A stretch of DNA of 64,000 nt from Helianthus annuus (lineage: Eukaryota; Streptophyta; Magnoliopsida; Asterales; Asteraceae): assembly GCF_002127325.2 (NCBI RefSeq), contig NC_035435.2, forward strand, positions 122,135,127 to 122,199,126, read 5' to 3'. Shown piece by piece: positions 11,304-24,032 of this stretch; within the stretch, counting starts at the first letter, position 1, and every line of letters starts with the position of its first letter. The notes under the pieces were generated by a model. It was not told the DNA's origin and searched no databases. It was given only the letters and a program-made list of their open reading frames with translations. The position numbers and the translations under genes were made by a program.

Positions 11304-12099
11304 TTGACATTGTGACAGAGGCAGAGGATACTTCTTGGGAATCCTGGGTAGCAACCTGGAAAGTTCTTGTCTCTGGATCAAGCTTCTTAAAAGCCAAAAG
11401 TCTCTCTTTTGCAGCAGGGGTCAACCTAAGACGAGAAATGGATATAGCTGCACAATAAACAAGAAAATATCAGTGATCCTCATCCTAAGGAACAGGTTTT
11501 ATGGTGATCCTTCCAGGATCCTCTATCCTACCATGAGTAGCCCACTCTTTGGGCAGATCCTTCCCATCAGGGATGGTGTCTCTCCTAACAAAAAAGAACC
11601 GACGCTTCCAGTTCGTGTCGTTCTTGGTAACTTTGAAGACAGGGTGATCCTCTCCAGCTTTTCGCTTAAACAAATAACGATGGGATCCGAAAGTGGTAAG
11701 ATCATACATCTCAGCCAGCTCCGCCATACCAAGGTCAATCCCCTCTTGTTCAATGATCCTCTCAAGGGTGTATAACACCCTCCAGATCATGGGCATGGCC
11801 TGGATATAGCAGATGCCGGTGAGAGAGAAAAAGGATTGAGTGAACTGAGGAAAAGGATACGAATATCCTATCAAGAACGGAGTAACCGGGAAAGCTACCC
11901 AAGTATCAGAAATAAAATCACTCAAAGCAGTGGGGGTAAAAGATTTGAAAAGGGTGTTCGCCGGAAAGCAATGACGAATTTTGTCGATCTGAGAGTCGGT
12001 AAAACAACACCTCTCAGTGCGAGAATCCTTGATGATCCCTTGACCCTTCAAGGGACTGTTCTTCTTAGGATCCTTGTGCGGGGAGTTCCGGAGCAACAT
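11304..12099 (-). pseudogene. E3 antisense aORF, copy 2 (exons 1 and 2 only)
   Basis: Exon 1 11532-12099 is fully open (568 nt, MLLRNSP to WATH) and exon 2 is 11304-11447. The duplication starts within intron 2, so exons 3 and 4 are absent and a transcript would run into E4 LTR sequence. The N-terminal region shows WVAFPVTPFLIGYSYPFP and the SYIQAMPMIWRVL-type stretch that recalls the Pfam 'putative gypsy type transposon' family. Confidence 0.8.
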
Positions 12100-12238
12100 T
12101 TTTTCAAGACGATGGAAAGAAAAAGAAAAACAGAGCAAGCAAGATAGAAGGAGAAGGGGAATACCTGTTCAATCCTCTGATCGCGGTTATAAAGGGAAGA
12201 GTTCTCGAATTTAAATGCAAACGATCCTATCCCTATTT

Positions 12239-12285
12239 CTATTTATAATGATGATTTGTGCAGGGCTGTCATCTCCATGACGTCA
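12239..12285 (-). promoter_or_regulatory. E3 aORF promoter, copy 2
   Basis: Same as 10205-10251, shifted by 2034: TATA box 12239-12250, TGACGTCA 12278-12285. Confidence 0.6.
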
Positions 12286-12391
12286 GATCGCAACGGATAG
12301 TTCCTCCCTAACGGCTATATATCCGTTGAGTTAGTTATAGATAAGATTCGGCAAAATATAACTCGTTTATATTACATAAATACTCCTTATA

Positions 12392-12404
12392 TTTTGGGGG
12401 CAAT
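12392..12404 (+). other. E3 polypurine tract, copy 2
   Basis: TTTTGGGGGCAAT before the duplicated 3' LTR. Confidence 0.7.
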
Positions 12405-13111
12405 TGTTAGGGCTGGATTTTTATAACTTATGTGATCCTAACCAGTGATCCTTGTTTCTTTGGCAGATAGTGATCCTCAGAAGAGCTCCAGGATCAGGAT
12501 CACGGACCATCATAGGGATCCTCATACTAACGATTGTTCTCTTTGGATTTAATGTTGTCTTGCAGGAATTTGGAGTAGGATCCGCTCTTAGCAACGTAAA
12601 TAAGGAACCTGTCACGCTACTTTGGCATATGCATAATCAAAGATGGACATTGTGAACAATATGGAAACTCAGCACAATTTAAGGGCGATTATTTAGGCTA
12701 AATTTACTTCTATTCTTGAAGGGGTAAGGAGCTAATAGTTAGGTTATTTGCCTAAAATAGAACCACACACACTTGTATAAAAGGCACTCTTGAACATTCG
12801 GAAGACACAACACACTTCTCACACGCTTTGACACACGATACTATAGTGATCCTTGTACTTAGCTCGTTACCATCCGAAGTTGTAACCATTATTTGTTATA
12901 TTGAAGTTTGGTGATCGGTAGTTTCCATCACCCGAGGTTTTTTATGCCGGAGATCATTCATTGATCAAGGGCTTTTTCCTCGTATAAATCCTTGTGTCAC
13001 TTGTGCATTTTACATTTAAGTGATCCTTCACTTTGTTCATCATACCAAGAATCATTCCCCATTTACATAAAGTTTGGTTGCATTATCCTTGTGTGATTTT
13101 TGACCAAAACA
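12405..13111 (+). repeat. E3 3' LTR, copy 2
   Basis: 707 bp, duplicated with the 2034-bp unit and followed by GTTGG at 13112-13116. Without the first copy it could be mistaken for the 3' LTR of a longer element. Confidence 0.93.
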
Positions 13112-13116
13112 GTTGG

Positions 13117-13187
13117 CAATGTGGGGTAATGGGAAAGGATCCTTGGGACATGCCTTATTCAAATCAGTGAAATCGACACATACCCTC
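13117..13187 (-). other. Inverted RT fragment, copy 2
   Basis: Second copy of 11083-11153. Its last five bases CCCTC (13183-13187) are the target duplication of E4, repeated at 23979-23983. Confidence 0.8.
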
Positions 13188-13904
13188 TGTTGGGGCTGGA
13201 TTTTACTATAAATGATCCTTATACGTGATCCTGACCAGTGATCCTTGTTTCTTTGGCAGATAGTGATCCTCAGCCAGACTTCAGGATCAGGATCATGGGA
13301 CGATATGGTGATCCTTACACTAACGGTCACTTCCACTTGTTACAAAATTGTTTTGCAGGAACACCTAGCAGGATATGCCCTACACATCATGATCCAGGGA
13401 CGCGTTTTCACAAATATGGCAAGAGCTAAATTGGAGATAGACGTTGTACCGGATATGGAAACTTAGCTTGATTAATGGGCAGCAATTTAGGCTAGATTAT
13501 CTTTATTTCTAAAGGGGTAATGAGCTGATTAGTGGTCTATCTACCTAAAATAAGTTACCTACACATGTATAAATACCACTCTTCCTCATTCGGAAGAACA
13601 CACACAACATACGACACAACTCTCAACACTTAGACACTCAGTGATCCTTGTACTCAGCTCATTATCATCCGAAGTTGTAACTACATTTTTATTATATTGA
13701 AGTTGGTGATCGGTAGTTGCCATCACCCGAGGTTTTTTATGCCGGAGATCATTCATTGATCAAGGGCTTTTTCCTCGTATAAATCATTGTGTCTTTGTAT
13801 CTTTATCACAGAAGTGATCCTTTACTTTCATAGCTAACCAAGCATCATACCCCGTTTACATAAAGTTTGGTTACATTATCCTTGTGTGATTTTTGACCAA
13901 AACA
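13188..13904 (+). repeat. E4 5' LTR
   Basis: 717 bp, TGTTGGGGCTGG...GACCAAAACA. TATA box at about 13567-13574 (TGTATAAATACC). Identical to 23262-23978. Confidence 0.96.
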
Positions 13905-13907
13905 GTT

Positions 13908-13925
13908 TGGCGCCCACCGTGGGGC
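13908..13925 (+). other. E4 primer-binding site, tRNA-Lys
   Basis: TGGCGCCCACCGTGGGGC, three bases after the LTR; as at 914-931. Confidence 0.85.
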
Positions 13926-13982
13926 AATTGGTGCTTCATTCATAAAGAAAATCTTTTGTTCGAAATCATTTCAAAGAGTTAC

Positions 13983-16552
13983 ATGGCTTCATCATTGAAG
14001 AACACCTCCACGGCGATGTCTGCAGTCACCTCAGCACAAACCACTCTACCTCCTCCACCGGCAGGATCCCAGAGAAATGCTGAGAAGAGACCAACCCCTT
14101 CTTTCTCTAAACCTCCATCTTCTTCTGCTATGAATTCTTCTACTCCCAGTACTAGTGATGTGTTTGCTTTAATTTTGCAGATGAAGGATCGTATGCAGCG
14201 GCAGGATGAAACTAATGACAGGATCCTCAGGGAGATTGGAGATCTCAAAAGACAAAAGAAAGCGGCAGAGGATCATTCCCCACTGATGCCAAAATCCTTG
14301 AGTTTTGAGACTCCAATGGTCACCTCTCAGCCATCAGGGATCCCAGACGTACAGATCACAGGGGAGACGAGAGGATTACATCTCAAGTCAGCAGCAATGA
14401 CTCAGACATCGGGCTCGTATTTTCAGCCAGCAGGATCCTATCCTCAGTATATGGGATCCTTTATGAATTCAGGAGTATATCCGGGTGCACAGCAATTTCA
14501 AGGATCCTACTTCGTTTCGGGCTTATCCCAGGTTCAAGGATCCTCCTTTGTTCCAGGATCATCCCAGGTTCAAGGATCCTCCTTTGTTCCAGGATCTACT
14601 CAGACACCAGGATCCTTCCCGATGCCAGGATCCTTAAGAAGTTTACAAACAGGAAATCCAGATGTCCATCAAGGGGACTTCATTCCAATGCAGACCATTG
14701 CTTCCACTGGTCCCTCCGTTGTTCCAGAATCCCAGCAATATGGATTCCCTAGCTTGAACCCAATGGGAGGTAACACTTTAAATAATTATCCTTCCACTAA
14801 CCATGGATTCATGCAGGATACAGGTACCAATCACGCTATGGCCAGGGAATTACAGAAACTAAAGGACATGATCTCAAGTGTTCCAGGGGTAGTCAAGCCT
14901 ATCCCAGAGATTGCAGATGGAAGCCACAAGGTATCACGCTTTGCACCACCAATTTGTGATGCAGAGGTGCCCAAAAGGTTCCATATCCCTACCATGAAGC
15001 TGTATGATGGCACAACGGATCCAGAGGAGCATATAGCGCAATACAGGGAAAGGATGGAAATCAATCCTATCCCAGAAAAGTTGAAGGAAGCATGCCTATG
15101 TAAAGGATTTGGATCCACTCTAACTGGATCAGCTCTTAAGTGGCTGCTAAGTCTTCCCCCTTACTCTATTACTTCATTTGCTAATTTAGTTAATTTATTC
15201 AATAACCAATTCTCTTGTAGTAGAAAATTTGAAAAATTAACTAGTGATTTGTACATGATAACTCAAAATAATAATGAATCATTAAGGGATTATATAACTA
15301 AATTTAGTAAAGAATCCTTGGATATTCCCAACTTGGATATGGCTACGGCTGTTGAAGCCTTCAAAATGGGACTTCTTAAGGATTCATTATTCTATGATGA
15401 TCTTGTTATGACACCTTGCAGGAATTTAGATGAAGTAAGAACTCGAGCACTCAGGTTTATCCGGCTAGAAGATGACAAGAGGATCCAGGAGAGACAAGTA
15501 GGATCCTCAAAACAAGATAAGCAAGGATCCTCCTTCAAAAGCAACAAGTTCAAATCCTACCATAGAAACGAGAACAAGAATGTGCATGCTGTCGACCAAG
15601 AAGAGGATGATGAAGAATATCCTCCAATCTCAGAATATTGTTTTTCCGTTGATAATCATGAACTAATCCTTGCAATGCAGAATCTAGGTGAAAAGGCTAG
15701 GTGGCCCAGGAAGAATGATAAACCATCCGGGACTAAAGACAAGTCCAAATGGTGTGCATACCATGAGGATTTTGGCCATCTGACTGAAGATTGCATAGCC
15801 TTAAGAAAGGAAATTGGATACCTGCTAAGCAAGGGGCATCTAAAAGAATTGCTGGGGAGAAAAAAGCAAAGGACCCAGGATCCTGAAAGGATCCCCGAAA
15901 AAGCCCCAGCACCTCCGGCAAATGCACAAGTGATCAACTTTATATCCGGAGGATCAGACATCTGTGGTACATCCTTCTCAGCGGCCAAAAGATATGCAAA
16001 AGAATCAAAAATGGACAATGGAGAAAGGCCTGTTAGAACATCAAGTGTTTCAGAAGGGAAAACGATAACCTTTGATGAGGATGACCGCATTAACATCAGG
16101 ATCCTCATCATGATAGTTTAGTTATTACTCTCTTTATTTCTAACCATTTTGTCCGCAGGATCCTTATCGATGGAGGAAGCTCAGTGAACATTATCCAGCT
16201 TGATGTACTGAAGAAAATGGGTATCCCAGAATCAGACATCACACCAAGATCCTCCGTGCTTGTAGGATTTAGTGGAGAAACGAAGAAAACTCTGGGGGAC
16301 ATCAAACTCCCAATCTATGTGGAAGGATTACATAATTATCAGAAATTTTGTGTTATTGACTGTTTATCTTGCTGCAATGTTATCCTTGGCAGGCCTTGGA
16401 TACATGATATGAAAGCAGTCCCATCCACCTACCATCAATGTGTGAAGCTCCCTAGCCCATGGGGGATAATCAAGATCGAAAGTGATCAGCAAGAAGCTAA
16501 AGATTGTTATACATCATCCATGAAGCCAACATCGAAACCAAGGGAGCAATAG
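13983..16552 (+). pseudogene. gag-pro: E4 gag-protease, one frameshift
   Basis: ATG 13983 was chosen because MASSLKNTST aligns with the other copies, although the frame is open further upstream through the PBS. Contents: N-terminal helix, two to three 12-residue repeats (about 14520-14600), gag domain, KWCAYHEDFGHLTEDC zinc knuckle (CHHC), then protease with LIDGGSS. A missing C near 16098 (aacatcagg against aacatccagg) shifts the frame just before the protease; the correct frame then runs to UAG 16550-16552. A truncated gag could still be made, but no protease-pol fusion. Confidence 0.85.
14523..14595 (+). repeat. E4 gag 36-bp repeat, about 2 units
   Basis: Two clear SSFVPGSSQVQG units, flanked by degenerate ones (YFVSGLSQVQ and SFVPGSTQTP). 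Compare seven units in E3 and nine in E2. Confidence 0.8.
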
Positions 16553-19858
<3,306 letters not shown>

Positions 19859-20354
19859 ACATGATCCTTCCTGCATGAGAAGTATCCTTGAAGGATCCTG
19901 GAGATATCGGTGATCTTTACTCTGGTAATATGCTTATCCTAAAACTATTGCATTTTCTTACTTTTTGCCTAAGGATAAGGATCATGTATCCTTCATCCTC
20001 TACTCACAAACCATTTGAGTTATGATAGTTCAGGTATCTCCAGCAAATCGTCAAAGATCTCCAAGAGCACCACAGATCCTTGGGTCCAACCCCAGTTATC
20101 CTTGGGATTATCCCCAGTTTCCGCCAGCAGCGCACGATGATCCTGATATAGTTCATGTCTTTGGGATCAGTACCCATTTTCGGGGCTGGCGACCTCATCG
20201 TACTGGCTATACTTGGGATCCTACGTATAATGGTGGACGCACCATACATCCGTTCCTAAGGTTTCTAACGTTTTCACGTTAGCTAAGGTTTTGACATTTT
20301 CATGTCACTAAGTTTGGATAGTTTCCAGAAAGGGCCATACTCCAGTTTACATAC

Positions 20355-20564
20355 GATCCTTTGGGCTTGTCCCCAGTTATCCTATGGGCTTGTCCCCAGT
20401 GATCCTCCGGGATCATTCTCAGTTATCCTATGGGCTTGTCCCCAGTGATCCTCCGGGATCATTCTCAGTTATCCTATGGGCTTGTCCCCAGTGATCCTTT
20501 GGGATTGTCCCCAGTTACCCTTTGGGCTTGTCCCCAGTTATCCTTTGGGCTTGTCCCTAGTTAC
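20355..20564 (+). repeat. E4 spacer minisatellite
   Basis: About nine diverged units of a 23-bp motif (ATCCTTTGGGCTTGTCCCCAGTT), some grouped in a higher-order repeat with CCGGGATCATTCTCAGTT. Expanded against four to five units in the other elements. Confidence 0.85.
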
Positions 20565-21012
20565 TAACTTATCTTTTATATTGGCTTAGTCCCAAGTTAT
20601 ACTCCATTTTTCAGGTTTTCGAAGTTAAACAATTAAGGATCCTTAATCCTTATTGTTCATTAAGATTTTTACTTATGGTTATCCTGATTAAAGGTTAGGA
20701 TCCTAACTTGGATCCTCAGGTATGATCCTTAACTACTTTTAATTTCATTATTCATTTGAATAACCTTTAGACCTTGACAACTGAACCTATGATCCTTAAA
20801 ATAAACTATCTTGAAAACTTTCGATTATAGGATATTTGATCCAGGATCATATCCTAAATTTCTTAAACATAATTTGCTCAACTTTTCAAACAAACATGTG
20901 TCAAAACAATTGAAAATCAAAAAGGATAATAACACAAGATAAGCGACAAAAGTTTAAGATTTTATTTATTAAACAAAAGGATCTTTAACCCTTTCAAAAA
21001 GTTGTCAAAATT

Positions 21013-21063
21013 ACCTACCCAAAGCATCTACCAGCAATACGTGGCCCGTCCGCTGGGGTAGGT
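21013..21063. other. E4 conserved stem-forming segment
   Basis: Outer arms ACCTACCC and GGGTAGGT pair, enclosing CTACCAGCAA and GTGGCCCGTCC. The E1, E5 and E6 counterparts have different arms that still pair. It lies 3' of the aORF stop on the aORF strand. Confidence 0.6.
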
Positions 21064-21341
21064 AAAGGGTGTCCATGATAATAGGTTCAAAAGTATTGCA
21101 GGGAAATTAAAAGGCGGCAGGATCACAACGGCTTCATCCCCCAAACAGAGGATCCCTCCACCATGTGTAATCCTACCTATTGTTCAAAGGATCCAGGATC
21201 CTTAACCCTAAGAAACTATTGTTCAGAGATCACAGACCATAATTGTTTCAAACATCAACAACCACAAAAAACCACTACCAATCCTAAAAAATTGGGCTCC
21301 GGCCTAGTCTCGAAATATCCATCATCGCCCAATCATGCAGC

Positions 21342-22950
21342 TTACTTCTTCGCTGCTCCATCACCACCAGCTTCTCCACCCTGATCCTTCTCAACATCAC
21401 TTCCCTCCAGCATTGGGATATCCTCAGCATCATCATCATCTTCCAACTCTGCTAACCTTGCCTTCCAGCCCTCAACATCCCATGTGCTCCTGTCAAAGGA
21501 AGGATCCTGAGCCTCCGTAGCCATCTGCAGTTGTATCTTGTACATGGTTACCGCGGCAGAGACCTTAGCGTCTTGGGTAATGTCATGCTTCTCATAATCA
21601 AACTTGATCAACGCTTTAACAGCCTCATCTTTGACTGCCCGGATCTCCTTCTCAAGATCGGCAATCTTAAGATCCTTCAGCCCACACGTCTGTTGAAGGT
21701 CAGCAATTTGACGATCCTGATCCTCAACCTGATTGACGTAAGTCTCCATTTCGGAGAATTTCTAAAGAAGACAACAGGAAAGCAACATCAGACACATGTG
21801 ATCCTCGGACTTGTCGAAGACAATTAACAGGGGCAGTGATCCTAACCTCATCAAAATAGTCAAGGAATTGCTGACGGAGAAGAGGAAATCCCTGAAGGTC
21901 ATCTGAAGCCTTCCTCTTTTTCCCTTTGCCTCGGGCAGGTGCTTTAGGGGCTGAGACTGAAGGGCTGGCAGCAGGAGCCTTCTTCTTCGAGGACGTGACA
22001 TTGGCAAGATCACTGATCCCAAACTTGGAGGCAGATTTAACAGACTTGGCAGATTTTCCGGCACCTACACAATTCAAAAACAAGATAAGTTCCCTTGTTA
22101 AATTAAATACTTTCACATAAAACTTATTTTTTATGAGGATACTTACTTGACATTGTGGCAGACGCAGAGGATATCTCTTGAGAATCTTGGATAATAATCT
22201 GGAAGCTTCGAACTTCAGGATCAAGCTTCTTGAAAGCTAACACTCTCTCTTTGGCAGCAGGGGTCAACTTTAAGTGAGCAACGGAGATAGCTGCATACAA
22301 AGACAAAAAAAGAAAAGACATCAGTGATCCTCATCATATGAGATAGAACTGATAGTGATCCTTCGAGGATCCTCTATCCTACCATGAGTGGCCCATTCCT
22401 TGGGCAGATCCTTCCCATCCGGGATGGAATCCCTCTTAACAAAGAAAAATCGACGTTTCCAGTTGGTATCATTCTTGGTCACTTTGAAAATAGGGTGATC
22501 CTCCCCAGCTTTCCGTTTCAGCAGATACCGGTGGGAACCAAACGTAGTAAGATCATAGAGCTCGGCCAGCTCTGCCATCCCCAGATCAATCCCTTCTTGC
22601 ACGATGATCCTCTCGAAGGTATATAGAACCCTCCAGATCATCGGCATAGCTTGGATATATGAGATGCCGGTAAGAGAAAAGAAAGATTGGGTGAACATCG
22701 GAAAAGGATATGAATACCCAATGAGGAAGGGAGTAGCAGGAAAAGCCACCCAGACATCTGAGACAAGATCGCTCAAAGCAGTAGGATCAAAGGGTTTGAA
22801 AACAACATTCGCTGGGAAACAATGGCGAATCTTGTCTATGTGGACATCAGTAAAGCAGCATCTCTCCACGGGAGAATCCTTGATAATTCCCTGGCTCTTT
22901 AAGGGACTCTCCTTCTTGGGACTCTTGTGCGGAGAATTACGGAGCAGCAT
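21342..22950 (-). CDS. E4 antisense aORF, four exons, intact
   Basis: Exons (minus): 22383-22950, 22147-22290, 21847-22064, 21342-21761; 1350 nt, 449 aa. Introns of 92, 82 and 85 bp have GT...AG ends, with phases 1, 1 and 0 joining without frame loss. Exon 1 (MLLRNSP to WATH) resembles, from memory, the Pfam 'putative gypsy type transposon' family (PF04195). Exon 3 has the basic stretch RGKGKKRK, a likely nuclear signal. Exon 4 is helical with heptads (coiled coil) and an acidic glycine-rich tail ending AAKK. Function unknown. Because the gene is antisense, its introns are not spliced from the genomic RNA and survive retrotransposition. Confidence 0.82.
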
Positions 22951-23095
22951 ATTTTGAACAAAAAACAGAGTAAAAGCACGAAAGAACAGAGCAAAGAAGA
23001 GAAAGAAGAAGATGATACCTGATCAAGAGTCTTCAATGATGGTTATAAAGGGAGATACTTCGAATTTAAATACAAAATGATCCTAACCCTATCTC

Positions 23096-23140
23096 CTATT
23101 TATAATGATGATTTGCAGGGATCGTCACATCAGTGACGTA
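23096..23140 (-). promoter_or_regulatory. E4 aORF promoter
   Basis: Minus-strand TATA box (ATTATAAATAG, 23096-23106) with an ACGT element (TGACGTA on the plus strand, near 23134) upstream, about 150 bp before the ATG at 22950. Confidence 0.55.
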
Positions 23141-23248
23141 AATATCACAACGGCTAGTCCATATGTAACGGCTAGTAACCCGGAGTCGCCCGTTAGAGAT
23201 AAGCTCAAAACAAAATATAACTCATCTATTTACAATTAACTCCTTATA

Positions 23249-23261
23249 TTTTGGGGGCAAT
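23249..23261 (+). other. E4 polypurine tract
   Basis: TTTTGGGGGCAAT directly before the 3' LTR. Confidence 0.78.
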
Positions 23262-23978
23262 TGTTGGGGCTGGATTTTACTATAAATGATCCTTATACGT
23301 GATCCTGACCAGTGATCCTTGTTTCTTTGGCAGATAGTGATCCTCAGCCAGACTTCAGGATCAGGATCATGGGACGATATGGTGATCCTTACACTAACGG
23401 TCACTTCCACTTGTTACAAAATTGTTTTGCAGGAACACCTAGCAGGATATGCCCTACACATCATGATCCAGGGACGCGTTTTCACAAATATGGCAAGAGC
23501 TAAATTGGAGATAGACGTTGTACCGGATATGGAAACTTAGCTTGATTAATGGGCAGCAATTTAGGCTAGATTATCTTTATTTCTAAAGGGGTAATGAGCT
23601 GATTAGTGGTCTATCTACCTAAAATAAGTTACCTACACATGTATAAATACCACTCTTCCTCATTCGGAAGAACACACACAACATACGACACAACTCTCAA
23701 CACTTAGACACTCAGTGATCCTTGTACTCAGCTCATTATCATCCGAAGTTGTAACTACATTTTTATTATATTGAAGTTGGTGATCGGTAGTTGCCATCAC
23801 CCGAGGTTTTTTATGCCGGAGATCATTCATTGATCAAGGGCTTTTTCCTCGTATAAATCATTGTGTCTTTGTATCTTTATCACAGAAGTGATCCTTTACT
23901 TTCATAGCTAACCAAGCATCATACCCCGTTTACATAAAGTTTGGTTACATTATCCTTGTGTGATTTTTGACCAAAACA
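23262..23978 (+). repeat. E4 3' LTR
   Basis: 717 bp, identical to 13188-13904, followed by CCCTC (23979-23983). Confidence 0.96.
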
Positions 23979-23983
23979 CCCTC

Positions 23984-24032
23984 CACTTTCCGTTTTTCTT
24001 TTGAACAACAATCACATTGGCTAGCCATTTTG
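23984..24032 (-). other. Inverted RT fragment, right part
   Basis: Continues the minus-strand RT sequence after E4 ([15 protein letters not shown] reading leftwards). At about 24027-24032 it switches to plus-strand gag repeat; the shared bases TTTG suggest microhomology joining. Confidence 0.8.

Larger units (their letters stand above)
5922..13111 (+). mobile_element. E3: internally deleted Tat element (5.2 kb) with a partly duplicated 3' end
   Basis: 5' LTR 5922-6627, 3' LTR 10371-11077; duplication GTTGG at 5917-5921 and 11078-11082. The original insertion is 5922-11077; a later tandem duplication repeats its 3' part up to 13111. The interior keeps the PBS, most of gag and part of aORF. 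Protease, RT, RNase H, integrase and the spacer are gone, deleted between gag and aORF exon 4 at a shared CAACT (about 8583-8587). It could only have moved with enzymes supplied in trans, if the deletion preceded insertion. Confidence 0.88.
9193..13260 (+). repeat. 2034-bp tandem duplication (9193-11226 and 11227-13260)
   Basis: Two adjacent copies of a unit holding aORF intron 2 onward, exons 2 and 1, the E3 3' LTR, 71 bp of inverted RT fragment and the first 73 bp of the E4 5' LTR. The join at 11226/11227 (ggcaga/cacaac) has at most one base of microhomology. I find three differences: 9804/11838, 10764/12798 and 10939/12973. In each, copy 2 matches related elements, so copy 1 carries the new base. 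It must postdate the E4 insertion. Confidence 0.92.
19859..21341. other. E4 convergent spacer between pol and aORF
   Basis: Non-coding. From left: the 5'-CTAACGTTTTCACGTTAG hairpin and a GACAT/ATGTC hairpin (about 20265-20310), a minisatellite (20355-20564), perfect palindromes TTAAGGATCCTTAA (20633-20646) and GTTAGGATCCTAAC (20694-20707), an imperfect palindrome around TAGGATAT...ATATCCTA, and the stem region 21013-21063. pol and aORF transcripts point at each other here. Five GGATCC sites fall within 19859-20760. Confidence 0.75.

Noticed and set aside
12405..13111. A possible solo LTR or the 3' LTR of an extra element
   Set aside because: It is the duplicated copy of 10371-11077, shifted by exactly 2034 bp with the same flanks.
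15656..16111. Minus-strand open frame of 151 codons opposite gag-protease
   Set aside because: Antisense to a conserved coding region, with no splice or promoter signals, unlike the aORF.
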